Assembly: GCA_031835245.1 (NCBI GenBank)
Contig: JAVKOQ010000396.1
Location: 1-43,931 of the forward strand
Direction of reading: 5' to 3'
DNA length: 43,931 bases
Source: Balamuthia mandrillaris
Taxonomy: Eukaryota; Discosea; Longamoebia; Balamuthiidae
A model generated the notes under the pieces. The model worked only from the letters and a program-made list of their open reading frames with translations. It ran no database searches and was not told the DNA's origin. The translations under genes and the position numbers were made by a program. Positions 25,142-35,910 of the stretch are shown here, in pieces (within the stretch, counting starts at the first letter, position 1; the number at the start of each line of letters is the position of its first letter).

Positions 25142-25855
25142 CAGAAAGAATAAGGAGCGTACCCTTTGATATCTCTATGTACGACATTATGTGAGTGGAG
25201 ATAGGCAAGTCCGTCAAGGACCTGTTTGATGTAGACAGCAGCAAGTTTTTCGGGAAAGTTTCCAAAGTCGTTTATAACTCTGGACAGACTGCCTTCCTCA
25301 ACGTACTCCATCACAAAGTAAAGATGGTGATGGGTCTTGACGTAGCCGTAAAACTTGACGATGTTGGAGTGATTAAGCGTTTTCAAAATCTCCGCTTCTC
25401 CCTGCAATTGGTTACAACATCTTAGTCGTAAGAGAGACAGGCGGAATAGACTGAGAAGAGACGAACCATTATGAGAGAAAGATTTGTCTTGGCGATTTTG
25501 TCGGCGCGGAAACGTTTGATGGCGACAATATTTCCTGTTTGAGCCCCTTCGTTGGTGCCTTGAAACCGGGTAAAAATACCAAGTGCGAAAGAGAGAAAGA
25601 GTACCAGTGTTGAGGTTAAGGCCCTTGTGCACGGTCCCAAAGCCGCCTCGCCCAATGATTTTCCCGAGTTGCTACCCAGCGCAAGCAGAAAAGAGAGAGC
25701 AACATGCATGAGCACACACATAGTTAAGCTAAGTAAGAAACGAGAACAGGGGGCAAAGCGGGCCACTGGTGCGGCTTGTGGAGGGGGTTAGCACGTACGA
25801 ATTGGCCGACATATTCCTCGTGTTCCTCCAGCTTGTCCTTGTCCTTGTCTTCCAT
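22102..25855 (-). CDS. Cdc7/Cdc15/MAP3K-epsilon-like STE protein kinase (septation-type)
   Basis: Fourteen exons on the - strand (25855-25799, 25671-25605, 25558-25467, 25401-25163, 25056-25020, 24948-24873, 24789-24738, 24586-24337, 24266-24170, 24077-24036, 23969-23623, 23565-23464, 23371-22501, 22415-22102) give about 880 residues. Kinase motifs are complete: LGKIIGRGGFGTVHKGLN (Gly loop), K56 in VAIKRF, VVHRDIKGSNIL (D149), LADFG (D167), GTPYWMAPEVIE and SDIWSVGCLV. KGLNxxTG, HSNIVKFYGYVKT, EKLAAVYIKQVLDGLAYLH and PPLPENISDDLADFLLKC place it with fission-yeast Cdc7, Dictyostelium sepA and plant MAP3K-epsilon. These act downstream of the Spg1 GTPase in cytokinesis. The C-terminal half is a predicted coiled coil (LESALKENARLERLVDKMKI) followed by Ser- and charge-rich sequence. 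Confidence 0.88.
25090..25133 (-). repeat. (GA)n in a kinase-gene intron
   Basis: About 36 bases of GA on the + strand (CT on the coding strand) within the intron between 25057 and 25162. Confidence 0.9.
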
Positions 25856-26197
25856 GTTTTGTTTATACGCACAACAAGCAAGCAAGAGTGGGGAGCAACC
25901 AAAAAAAAAAAAAAAGGAGGGAAGAGGAGAGGAAGGAAAAGGGGGAAGGGAAAGGAAAAGGTAACGGGAGACGAAGAGAACGCGGAGAAACAGAGCTTTC
26001 TTTTTTTTTTTTTGTTCGAACGCAACACGAGGGGCGGTTTGGCTTGTTGGTGGCTTAGCAACCCTTATTATGACCGACAGTAGTTAGCGCATCATTCAAA
26101 ATCCGTGCACGCGTGTTGTGTGTTGTGTTCAAACCCCCCTGAGGGGTGGGCGTTGTCAACGATTTCACCCAGAGAGACAACAAGGAAAGGCACAGAC
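25856..26197. promoter_or_regulatory. Divergent spacer between kinase and histidine phosphatase
   Basis: These 342 bases separate the start codons of two divergently transcribed genes and must contain both 5' regions. The left part is purine-rich (A15, GGGGAAGGG). A perfect 11-base palindrome, CCCCTGAGGGG, lies at about 26136-26146, ~55 bases before the histidine phosphatase start. Its function is unknown. Confidence 0.4.
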
Positions 26198-26984
26198 ATG
26201 AACGGAGGAGACAGCGGCGGCGGCAAACAAATCATTTATATCGCAAGGCATGGATGCAGGCAAGACTGGGTCGACAAAACATGGAAGTACACTGCGAAGA
26301 ACCGCCATGACCCACCGCTTAGGTAACGTTTGAATCTTTGGAAGGGCTGAGCTTGTTGTACTCGCTTTGCATAACGCAGCCTTTCGCAGCGAAGTAGGGC
26401 AAGCACAAGCAAAGGAAATGGCTGAATTCTTGAAAGATAGTGGCATCACGCACGTGTTGGCCTCTCCTTTCACGCGCACCGCTCACACTGCACACGAAGT
26501 GGCCGAAGCGCTCGGCCTCCCCGTCTGCATCGAACCCGGCTTGGGGGAGTGGATGTCGCACACCATCCCACAAAGGCTGAGCCCCGAAGAGCTCAAGCAC
26601 GTTTTCGAGCGCGTGGACGTGGACTATAAGGCCCTTATCCCCACTACCGGTTTGGAAAATGCAGCGGCACTACATCGGCGGTGCGAGCGGTTGGCTGCCC
26701 TCATTGAAGAAAGACACTTTGCTGCCGCAGAGCAAGAAGAAAAGAGCCCGGTTCTGCTGTTGGTGGGTCACGCTGCCTCCGTCATTGCAATATGCCGGGC
26801 GTTGCTGCGAGAGCCTGACCTGGATTGCTATCCGGGTGCTTGTTCCCTGACGAAAGTGGTACGCTACAGCAGTGAGGAGAGCTGGACGTTGGAGCAGGCT
26901 TGGGATTGCTCTCACCTTTCGACTGGCGTGGAAAAGCCTTGGCGGTTCCCTCCTCGCTCCCGCTGGGCTGAACAGGATCAATAA
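26198..26984 (+). CDS. Histidine phosphatase (phosphoglycerate-mutase-like) superfamily protein
   Basis: Two exons (26198-26322, 26390-26984) give about 239 residues. The N-terminal RHG motif (IIYIARHG, H18) is the phospho-accepting histidine. HDPPL and SEVGQAQAKEMAEFL, then ASPFTRTAHTAHEVAEALGL (second Arg), and VLLLVGHAASVIAICRALL (second catalytic His) follow with normal spacing. LGEWM after the Arg segment resembles the UBASH3/STS and TFIIIC-tau55 branch rather than glycolytic mutase. It is therefore a soluble phosphatase of unknown substrate. The gene is compact and intact. Confidence 0.88.
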
Positions 26985-27119
26985 TGTTTTTTCAACTTGA
27001 AAGCCTACAGAACAGAAAGGCCCTATGCTCTCTCTTAGGCGCCATAACACAACATAATTGCAAAAGCTCTCAAGATGAAATAAAGGCGATTGATTGTTGT
27101 TGGAATCCTACCACAAATA

Positions 27120-30100
27120 TTACAAATTATCGAGGTCAACTTCGTCTTCTTCCCTTTTAACGCCATCGTCCTCCTCTCCTTCTTCCTCGTCATCATCATC
27201 AGAGTCTTCTTCATCGTCATCAGAGTCGTCGTCTTCTTCCTCCTGCTGCTCTTCCTCTTGTTTTTGTTCTTGTGGTTCTTCTTGCTGGGCTTGTTGTTCG
27301 TTTTGCTGCTGTTCTTCTTCTTCCTCCTCCTCAGTGAGTTCAACATCATCATCATCGCTGCTATCAGAGATCTGACCAGGTTTACGAATGAGCTTGTGCA
27401 ACGCTCGCAAGCGGAGCAGCTGCAGTTCTCGTTCGGCCATCTTTTGTTTTTCCAAGAGCCTTTGTCTGTCTCGCTCTCTTTCCAACCTTGCTCTCTCCCT
27501 TTCTTTGTCCTTTTCCATCTGCTTCTTCCTTTCTCGTTCCCTTCTCTCTCGCTCCTTGAGCTGCCTTTCTCTTTCTTTGACTAACTGCTCTTGTCGTTCC
27601 TTTTCTTGTAGCAGTTGTCTTTCTCTTTCTTCCTCATCATCTGTTTCCTCGTCAGTTTCTTCGTCCGACTCTTCCCCTTCTTCTTCTCTTCTTCTCCACG
27701 CCGCTTCTCTTTCCATTTGCGCCTTCACGTCTGGATCAATGTAATAGTCATCGTCATCCGTTTCCTCATCTGTCTCTTCGTCTGTCTCTTCCTCTTCTTC
27801 CTCTTCCTCCTCTTCCTCTGCCTCGTCGCTGCTCTCTTTCTTCTTTCCTTTACTCTTCTGTTGCTGCACCTTTTCCTTCTCTTTATGCTGCTTTTGTTTC
27901 TCTTGCTCTTTGGTCTCTCGTTCGTCTTCCTCCTCTTGTTCTGAGTCTTCTTTCTTGACAGTAACCAACGCATCCTTCGCGGCGTTGACAATATTACTTC
28001 CACTCTCCGGTCGCAGCTTCTCCTCTTCCTGCTTTTGGCGACGAGCCAACAAGGTGTCCTTCACCTGTTGGATGAGCTCCTCTTCTGAGACAAAGAAGAA
28101 GAGAGAGGATATATCTGGAAGCTCTCCCAGGTGTCTATCATCCTCATCCAGCCTCCATCCGTCTTGATACTCGACTGGGGCACCATCGATGCTTCTCCAT
28201 TCCTCGATGCGTCGCATGGGAGGAGGTACTGTCGCGGCGTGGATGGCAAGCGACTTGTGGTATAACTTGAATCTCGCTTCTTGCTCTTTTTTTCTCTCTC
28301 TTTCAGACATCTCCGAGCTGTCTTTGGGTGAGTCGAGGGAGGCTTGCACGCTGATCGACTTCTTCCTGAAGTTGTCAACCTGTCTTAAGCCAAAGCTGTC
28401 TTCCTGTTCTTTTTTCTCGTTCTTCTCTCCACCAGCAGTTTCCTGTATCTCATCTTTTGGTGCTTGGAGCTCGTAATCTGTTGTAGCATGTTTTGCGGAA
28501 ACGTCTTCTTTGGGAGTGTTGGCAACGAGAGTGGTGCCCTTGCTTCCTTCTTCCTTCTTCTGTGAAGCTTCTTCAGTTTTCGTCGTTTCCTCTTTCTTTG
28601 TCATTTCTTCCTTTTTGTTCGTCTCAGAAGCTGGGGTTGGCGCAGTAGAAGGCTTGTTTGTTTTGCGAGGCTGTTCTTCCTCATCACTGTCGCTCCATTC
28701 GTCATCATCTTCGCTGTCTTCTTCCTCTTTCGTATCTTTTGATGGATGTTCCTCGTTTGGTTCTTCCTCCATAATATCTGCGGTTAGGCGACGTTTGGAC
28801 ATAGCATCCGCCAATGTGCTCACTAATGAAGCCGTTTGTTTCTCGTTCAGCGTAGTCAAGTTGGGAAGGTTCTCTCCTTCTTTCTTTTTGGGGACAATCG
28901 ACGATCCACCCCCAGGATATATGACGCTTCCTCCCCCTGCATGGGAATGGCCATGAGCATTTTGGTGGTCGCTGCTGGTAGCCGTGATGACTGTTTCCAT
29001 TATGAATTTGCTGGTTTCCTTGTCTTGAAGATCGCTTTTCTTGACTCCAGCTGCTTGAAACAGCTTCTTCCAGTCGGCAGGTATATTATTTACCTCAAAT
29101 CCAGCTGTGGGCAAAAAAAAAAAAGAAAAGAAAAGAAATTAACTCAAACTCAACAACAGCAAAACACCAAAAGAAAAATACTAACCAGTAGGATCCCACC
29201 CAATGTGGCCTTGGTGCCTGAATCCCGTGGGAGCACCCAGCTGGACGTCGGCGGGGTTCACACTTTCTTCCTTGTTGCTGCTGGGGATGATGTTCTTCCA
29301 CCAGCCAGCTTTTCTCCGTAATGTGTTTGATGCCGGGCCAACTATGAGACTGCCTCCACCAGCAGCGGGAGAAGGAGGCCCTCCAGCACTGCCAGCATTA
29401 GGGGTAGTCTTAGGCTTAACTATCATGCTGCCGCCTTCACCTCCTTTCTTGACCAAACGCTTCAAGCTGAAAGCTCTTCCTTTCTTTTTAAATTCCTCCG
29501 GCGTAAGCCGAGGTTTCTTTCCCGAAGAGGATGAGGAAGAAGAAGAAGAAGAAGAAGAAGAAGAAGAAGATGAAGATGAAGATGAAGAAGAAGTATTTGC
29601 GGAAGAAGTTGAAGACGAGATGGTACTCCCACTGTTGTTATTCACGGGAGGAGGAACAGTGGTGACGACAAGCGTGTTGACCGCTGCGGTTGTCGTTGTG
29701 GAGGGAGCTTTTGTCACTTCAGAAGAAGTGGAGGCAGGAGTAGTATTAGAGGTAGCAGGTTGGGAAGGAACAACAAGTTGAAATGCATTTGGTTGAGTGG
29801 CACCGGCTCCACCTCTTCGCATGGTGAGGTCATGATGCCTGATCCCAGGGAAAGGCTGGCTCTCTTTTCTTGGAGGTTGTTTTTTCTCCGGTCGGTTGTG
29901 CTTTTTGCTTTTCTTTCCCGTGTTGGCGGCTTTGGCAGCCTCGGCAGCAGCTGTGGCAGCAGCCACCATACGATTCTCTTCGTCCAATTTTTCTTGTTCA
30001 GCTTTTGCCCTGGCGGCTCGCTCTGCCTCTCGTTTGGTTTCCTGTTCTTCCATCTTCTGCTGTGCTCTCTCTTCCTGTTCCAAGAAGACAATTTCCTCGG

Positions 30101-33100
30101 CCTCAGCTCGAGCCTTTGCCAATGCTCTTACGACTTCCTCGTTATGCAGCTGCACCTTTTCTTTCTCGCCGAGTCTGGCCTGCATGGCGGCAAAGAACAC
30201 GTCGAAGTCATGAACTGTCATGTCAGAAGGAGCCACATCCACTCCTTCCAACAGCTTCTCCCATGGCTTGTTTGCTGGAATTTTTTTCGCATTGCGGCTT
30301 CTTTCGTGTTTGAAGTCAATGGTGCGGGTCTTGCGGTCTTGGGCAAAGAGAGCGGGATCTTCCCGGCCGACGAAGCAGAGGAAACTCTCCTCGTGGAAGA
30401 TGGAAGCCAGTTCCAACGTTTTGTGCTGCGAGTTGAGCTTTTTGTGATTTCTGGCCTCCTGAAAGGCTGTCCAGTTGCGTTGAATTGCCGCGCAGAGCGG
30501 ATGAGAAGGAGAGATAGAAGGTTCTTGCTTTGCGTTCCTTTTTCGTCTTAACGTTTTTTCTTCTTCGTCAGCATCCTCAACAGTACTGTTGTGGCTGGCT
30601 GCATTTTCATCTTCAGAGGCTCCCTTTACGATGCTTGCCGCAAGTTCCAAGTTTTCGGCGGCTTCTTCCAATTTTTTGCGGCGGGTCAAAACTACGGCGA
30701 AGTTATTAGTGGTTATAGCTGTTTCAAGGCTTCGCTCTCCTACTACGGTTTTGAAGATCTGAAGCGCCCTTCGAAAGAACTGTTCGGAGCGAGCATGCCT
30801 TCGATCCTTTTCCAAGGCGGGAGTTTGGTTGCTAGCCGCCATAGCTGCGTAAAGTTGGGCCAGAATGTCGACCGTCACTCCAGTGGAACGATGATTCTCT
30901 CCTAAGGCATTCACCTTGAGAGTAAGCGATCGTTCCAACAGTCCCTCAGCTTTGCTCAGTTTGTCCAGCATTATGCAGGTCTGGCCGAGATGATCGAGGG
31001 CCAGCGCCACGTCTGTCTCGGTAGCCTCCGGACAGTTCTTTATCTTTCTCAACACGTTCCAGCATTGACTTTCCATGTCGTGCAGCAATGCGGTGCCATA
31101 GTTGTGGTTTTTACACCGAGCAAACATGAGGTGATAGTATTGGAGATGAGTTCTGGCCATTTCCAAGGATGTAGCACCGTAGAGCGCGTCCTTGGCAGGG
31201 AAGACGTGGTGAGAGAAGAGACGTTCCGCCTCGAAGAGATTGCCTTGCTTCAGGTGAGTTACGGCAAGTAGCTCCGCAACCCTCGCCACGTTTGGATCCT
31301 GCGTCATCGTCTTCTCATGCAGCCGCCATATATGGAGTGCTTCCAGCAACGCCATTTGGGCCTTCATGAAACGGCCGTACTTGATATACATGTCGGCAAG
31401 CCGTTCCAGGATCATTGCCACCTCTGGATGTCCCGCTCCAAACACATCTCGAAGAATGAAAAGAGATCGCTGCAAGAGTGATGTCAGGAGATGGCTGAGG
31501 GAAGGAAGAAGAAAAGAGAGAAAGAAACAGACTGAAGTAAGAGCGCGCGCGAGAGAGAGAGAGAGAGAGAGAAAATCACATACCTGAAAAACTCTCTCAG
31601 ACTTGCGAGGTTTGTTGACAGACTTATACAACTCAGCAAGATTGGCGAGGGTGAGAGCAACTTGCGGGTGTGCATTACCAAGCTTGTTCTGTTTGATGGA
31701 AAGTTCTTCTCGATAGAAGGCCTCTGCTTGGTGATGTTGTCCTTCAGCAGCTAGCGTGGAAGCAAACGGAAGCGGATGAGCCGCTTTTGCTGTCACGCCA
31801 ATCTTAGGAATTCCCCCAGTTAGCAAATTCCCATTATTAATAAATAAAATTTAAACACAAAAATAATGTGGAGTGGGACTTACCTCCTCTATATCATCCA
31901 CGGACAAAACGACCTTGTTGTCAAAGGCGGGAAGAATAGCGCAGGTGCGTTTTGTGCCATTGTCATTGACCTCAATGTACTTCTTTCGTCGCAACCTGTG
32001 CATGGTGGAGTCAGCCAACCGCACACCGGTAAGCTCCAATGCTACCACTAATATGTTCCACTTTTCTGTGCTGGCCTCGATGGCAAGACGGTTAAACTCT
32101 TCCACCGTCTGGATCTTCATCACAGCCTTGGAAGAACTACGTTTGGAGGAGGAAGTGCTAGAAGTAGATCGTTCGCTTCGTCGGTCTCCTCTTGGAGTCT
32201 TGGAAGAGCTGCTGGATGAGTGAGTTCTTCGCTCTCTGTCTCTGTCTCCTCTGGGTGTTTTGCTCTCTCCCTCTTTCTTTCGAGAGGAAGAACTGCTGCC
32301 ACTCTTTGAAGAATCGAGGGCAAGAGGAGCTACCGGTGGACGTTCTCTTGGTGAGGTAGAAGAGGATTTGCCCTTGTCTTCTGTGGATGTTCCGGTCGTT
32401 GCCGTTGTGGTTGTGCTTGTTGAAGCGGAGGCAGCTGCCTTTCGGGGAGAAGATGGCCCCTTCAACGAGGCGGATGCAGACGATGAATGCGGTTCTTTCT
32501 TTTTGTTGGCTTCCACATCAAAGACCCTGTGCCTGAGTCCCTTGCCAAGACTGACCGCTAGTTCATGCTCCTCGAATGTGTATCTCTGCCTTAACCCTCT
32601 GACCACATACTCATCCCAGTAAAAGTCGAGGAGCTTGCCACTACCTAACCACTCGTTGAAGTGAGTGACCACAAAGGCCCTAAAGTGCTGCTCCGTTCGG
32701 TCCGTCTTTTGCTCTCTCATTTTTTCGTTGAGTTGAGCGCGGATGACCCTCGCCAGCATCTCCACCCAGATCCTCCTCCGCACGTTGGGCAGGCTCTTGA
32801 GATGACCTTGAACGATGCCCATATACCTCAGGTTCACGCCATGCTCGTGAAAGATAGTCTTGATGCTCCTTTCCTTGGCCATGGTGGTGGGGTCAACCAG
32901 CGAGGTTTCCGCCAACTTCTTCTCCATGGCTTGGAAAGTGGTAGTCCTGTGCAGAGAAGGAATGACTTCTTCCATGAGATAGCGGGTAAGCGCGATGACA
33001 TCCCCGTTGTTGAGGTTCTTGCTGAGGTGTCCCCAAGTGGTGAAGGCATCCGAGGAAAGCGGCATGGGGCTCCGCATTACTAGCTCCGGACGAAACGTTC

Positions 33101-34818
33101 GAAAGAGGTGACAACCGTGAAAGGAGCGATCAGGAGTCACTGGCGGGAAGAGACGCCCCGCGTTGAGATAATAGTAGCGGCCGTCCGTGCCAAAGTGGCC
33201 TTCCCCGTCCACCGGGCCGTAGATTAACTTGGGCGTTCCTGTGGCTTCTTCTCGGACATAGTGGGCTTTCAGGTTCTATTATAAAGGGCAAGTTAATAAC
33301 GTGGTGCAGTGCTGGTGGTCTTCTCTCTCATGCTTTCACTTCTTTTTTTTATTTCTTTTTCTTTTTCTTGGTTTGCACTAATTTCGTCTAATCGATCATT
33401 TAAAAAAAAAAAAAAAAGAAAAGGGCTGAACGAATGGTTTGCCGCCTACCATCACTTTACAGGCCGCTTGCAGCTTCTTCTCAAACGTTTTATCGGCGGT
33501 GGTGATATGGTAGCCGCCGTCCTGGCTTCCATAGACTAACGTTTTCTTGCTGATGGGCAGTCTCGATGCAACTAACAACCGATAGCCCAGATAGTTAACC
33601 AGAACCACCAGCGGGAAGTGCAAGGCACTCACTCCGCAGGCCATCAACGCGTTCAAAGACTGGAAGTAGCCAAATGGAGAGAGTGAGAAGAGAGAGAGAG
33701 AAAGAGAGAGAAAGAGAGAAAGAGAGAAAGAGAGAAAGAGAGAAAGAGAGAAAGAGAGAAAGAGAACCTTCAACTCTTGTGCTGCAGCTTTTCTGGAAAG
33801 AAGGAAATAGTTAGCAAAGCTAAGAGAATGGAGCAGCAAAGAAAAGCTTCTTACTGTGCATAATCGTCAGTCTTATACAGGTGATATGTGGTCTCGCCCT
33901 CCGTGAAGCGGATTATTGTCTGTTCTGTAACAAATCTATTGCAGAAGAAGCAAGCTCGTGTCAAATGAAGAGAGGACGATAGAAAAAAAAATTCGCTAGT
34001 GCATACTTATTGTCCCTTTTTCCTTCAATGCCTTCTATCATGAGGCTTTTCATGGTCCTCTTCTCTGGTGGCAGGTCCATCTCTTCCACTATTTTCTTTA
34101 CAATTGGCTTGGCGGCAAGTATGAATCTGTGTTGGGGTGAATGTAAGGTGAAACTGGGAAGGTAAGGAAAAGATGGCGAAGAACAAGCGTACCTATCTAC
34201 AAGTTGCTGAAGGGCAAGATTTCTCTCTTTGGCTTCTTCAGGAGTAGTGATGGGTCGTTCCAGCAAAACTTGAAAGCGCTCATTCCAGATAAACGTATCG
34301 AAGTACCTTTTGGCCGTTTCCTCACTTGTAGGCAAGGGGTCCGCCTCATCTTCTGGGATTGGAACGGCATCGTGGCCTACCTTCACGAGAGTAGAAGAAG
34401 GCAAAGTAAACGTTCCCATAGAAACGTTAGAAGTTGCAAGGTTTGACGCAAGATCTTCTCCCACGCAGTAGTAGGGAGAAGGGCGTTTGCAGTGCTCAGA
34501 GGACGATTCTTTCTTTTCGTGATCTTTTCCGTTTGAAGCTTGGGACAACCCGCTTCCTTCTTCCGAAACTCCTTCCGTATGCTCTGATTCTTTTGCTCTT
34601 AGTTTCTCTTCATCGCTTTCGTGAGGCTGTTGCGGTTTAGGTTCCTCAGGGAGATAGAAAAAATCGTTCAGAAGAGAGGGGGAAGATTCGTCGTCCGCCT
34701 GAGCGTCCAACTCATCTCTCCCTTTTGGTGCTTTCTTTTTAACATTCCTGTAGTATGGATCCACTTCATAGCGATAGTCCACATAATCATACTTGAAATG
34801 TGACCGAGAGCTGTTCAT
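27120..34818 (-). CDS. Giant CLU-domain, TPR and CRIB protein
   Basis: Nine exons on the - strand (34818-34193, 34126-34007, 33935-33855, 33792-33768, 33659-33456, 33275-31884, 31802-31584, 31469-29186, 29104-27120) give about 2,311 residues. The CLU (clustered mitochondria) region spans roughly residues 220-640: IRFTEGETTYHLYKTDDYAQ, KAAAQELKSLNALMACGV, NYLGYRLLVASRLPI, LVYGSQDGGYHI, DGRYYYLNAGRLFP and HGVNLRYMGIVQGHL. A TPR array of the kinesin-light-chain/CLU type follows (~890-1230, e.g. GNAHPQVALTLANLAELYKS). A CRIB/PBD motif lies near 1635-1670 (FRHQGHIGWDP, then NIPADWKKLFQAAGV), split by one intron. The rest is acidic and coiled-coil with DEE-rich runs. CLU proteins bind mRNA for mitochondrial proteins and control mitochondrial distribution. 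CRIB motifs bind active Rac/Cdc42 GTPases. Confidence 0.82.
29530..29594 (-). repeat. Coding (TTC)n, poly-Ser tract
   Basis: A GAA/GAT-rich run on the + strand encodes about 20 consecutive serines in the large exon of the CLU-TPR-CRIB gene, just before GKKPRLTPEEFKKK. It is in frame with both flanks. Confidence 0.85.
31548..31573 (-). repeat. (GA)n in intron of the CLU gene
   Basis: A GA run of ~24 bases on the + strand (CT in the gene's sense) within intron 31470-31583. Confidence 0.85.
33678..33766 (-). repeat. (GAGAAA)n in intron of the CLU gene
   Basis: About 85 bases of GAGAGAGAAA/GAGAAA units fill almost the whole 108-base intron 33660-33767. On the coding strand this is a continuous TTTCTC pyrimidine tract. 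Confidence 0.92.
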
Positions 34819-35365
34819 GGCCCTCTTGCTATTGAACCCTCCAAACTAGACGTCAAGCGAAAGGAGTTCACAGATAGGTGGTAGCGTTATTTTTTTACGT
34901 CAACGGTAACAATTAAAAGTGCTTTTTTTTGCTTCCTTTCAGTAGTTTCTCGGGGGGTCACCATGCATGGAAAACCTTCTGGACTTGGTGCTCGTCAGTT
35001 CTGCCTTGAGATTACACGGCATTTTTGGGAGGGGTTCTTCGGACATTATGCTGCCTTGCACAAGTATTAGCCTTACATAGACAAGTTCGGAGAAACCTTG
35101 GCGTACACTTATTGGATCGGAGTTAGGTTAACCTCCTGGTCAAGTCCTGCTCCTATTATGCTGTCCCAAATTTTCATTGCCGCCGCTTTTCCGCTGGTGC
35201 GCCTTTGTTTTGCTGTCACGCTCTTCCCTTTGAGTTCTGTTCTCGCCTTTGTTAAGGTTTTCATGGCTTCATTGCGAGGAAAATAGTTTTCTTTTAAGTA
35301 GGTGGAGTAATAATGAGGTTTTGAGAGGTGGAGTACGAAGACACTTGAACTCTTACTGCTCCTTT
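34819..35365. other. Intergenic region with short coding-like stretches
   Basis: A 547-base spacer between the start of the CLU gene and the stop of the EF-hand gene. On the + strand 34963-35070 is open for 35 codons (beginning MHGKPSGLGARQFC) and 35098-35286 for 62 codons. Neither has an obvious partner exon or a family I recognise. Together they may be a worn remnant of a former gene or element. Confidence 0.4.
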
Positions 35366-35871
35366 TTACTCAGCTTTGGAAGTTGCTGAGGAAGAAGAAG
35401 ATGATGAAGAGGATGATCCTCCGTCTGTGTCAAGTTTCATCGGGCCTTGCAGAGGCATACCCAGTTTCAGCCTGTGCTCCAATCCCAACAGCCATACACA
35501 CACGTTGCGGACATAACGAGCAGTGCCTGCTGTATCCCAATGGCAGAACAGTTTGGTGAAGCCACAATCCACCACGATGCGCCCTTCATGATCTTTGATG
35601 TCCGGATAATCGGCACAGAGCATGCATGGGTGGTTGTCGGAGGAAGTGGCAAGGATCTTCAGATTCTCGCCTATGGACTCTGGATAGCTGATGGTGATAC
35701 CCTCGAAGAGGTTGGTAATGCCCGATGTCAACAAGTGCCTTCCAAATTGTTGCCTCTTGTTCGCATCTCCAACTGACAGTGATTTACCGCCCGAATCGTA
35801 TCCTTTGTTACAGATGCAGCAATAGGTCAGCGAAAAGGAAAACGAAGAAGGAAGGCAGAAAGAAGCCAAAG

Positions 35872-35910
<39 letters not shown>

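Noticed and set aside
29181-31826. TPR-CRIB region and acidic C-terminal region as separate genes from the CLU part
   Set aside because: The CRIB motif is split across the intron at 29105-29185, and the CLU exon ends with a clean donor (gtaagt) whose phase matches the TPR exon.
35098-35286. 62-codon + strand frame as a membrane protein gene
   Set aside because: Hydrophobic by composition only, with no partner exon, start context or family signal.
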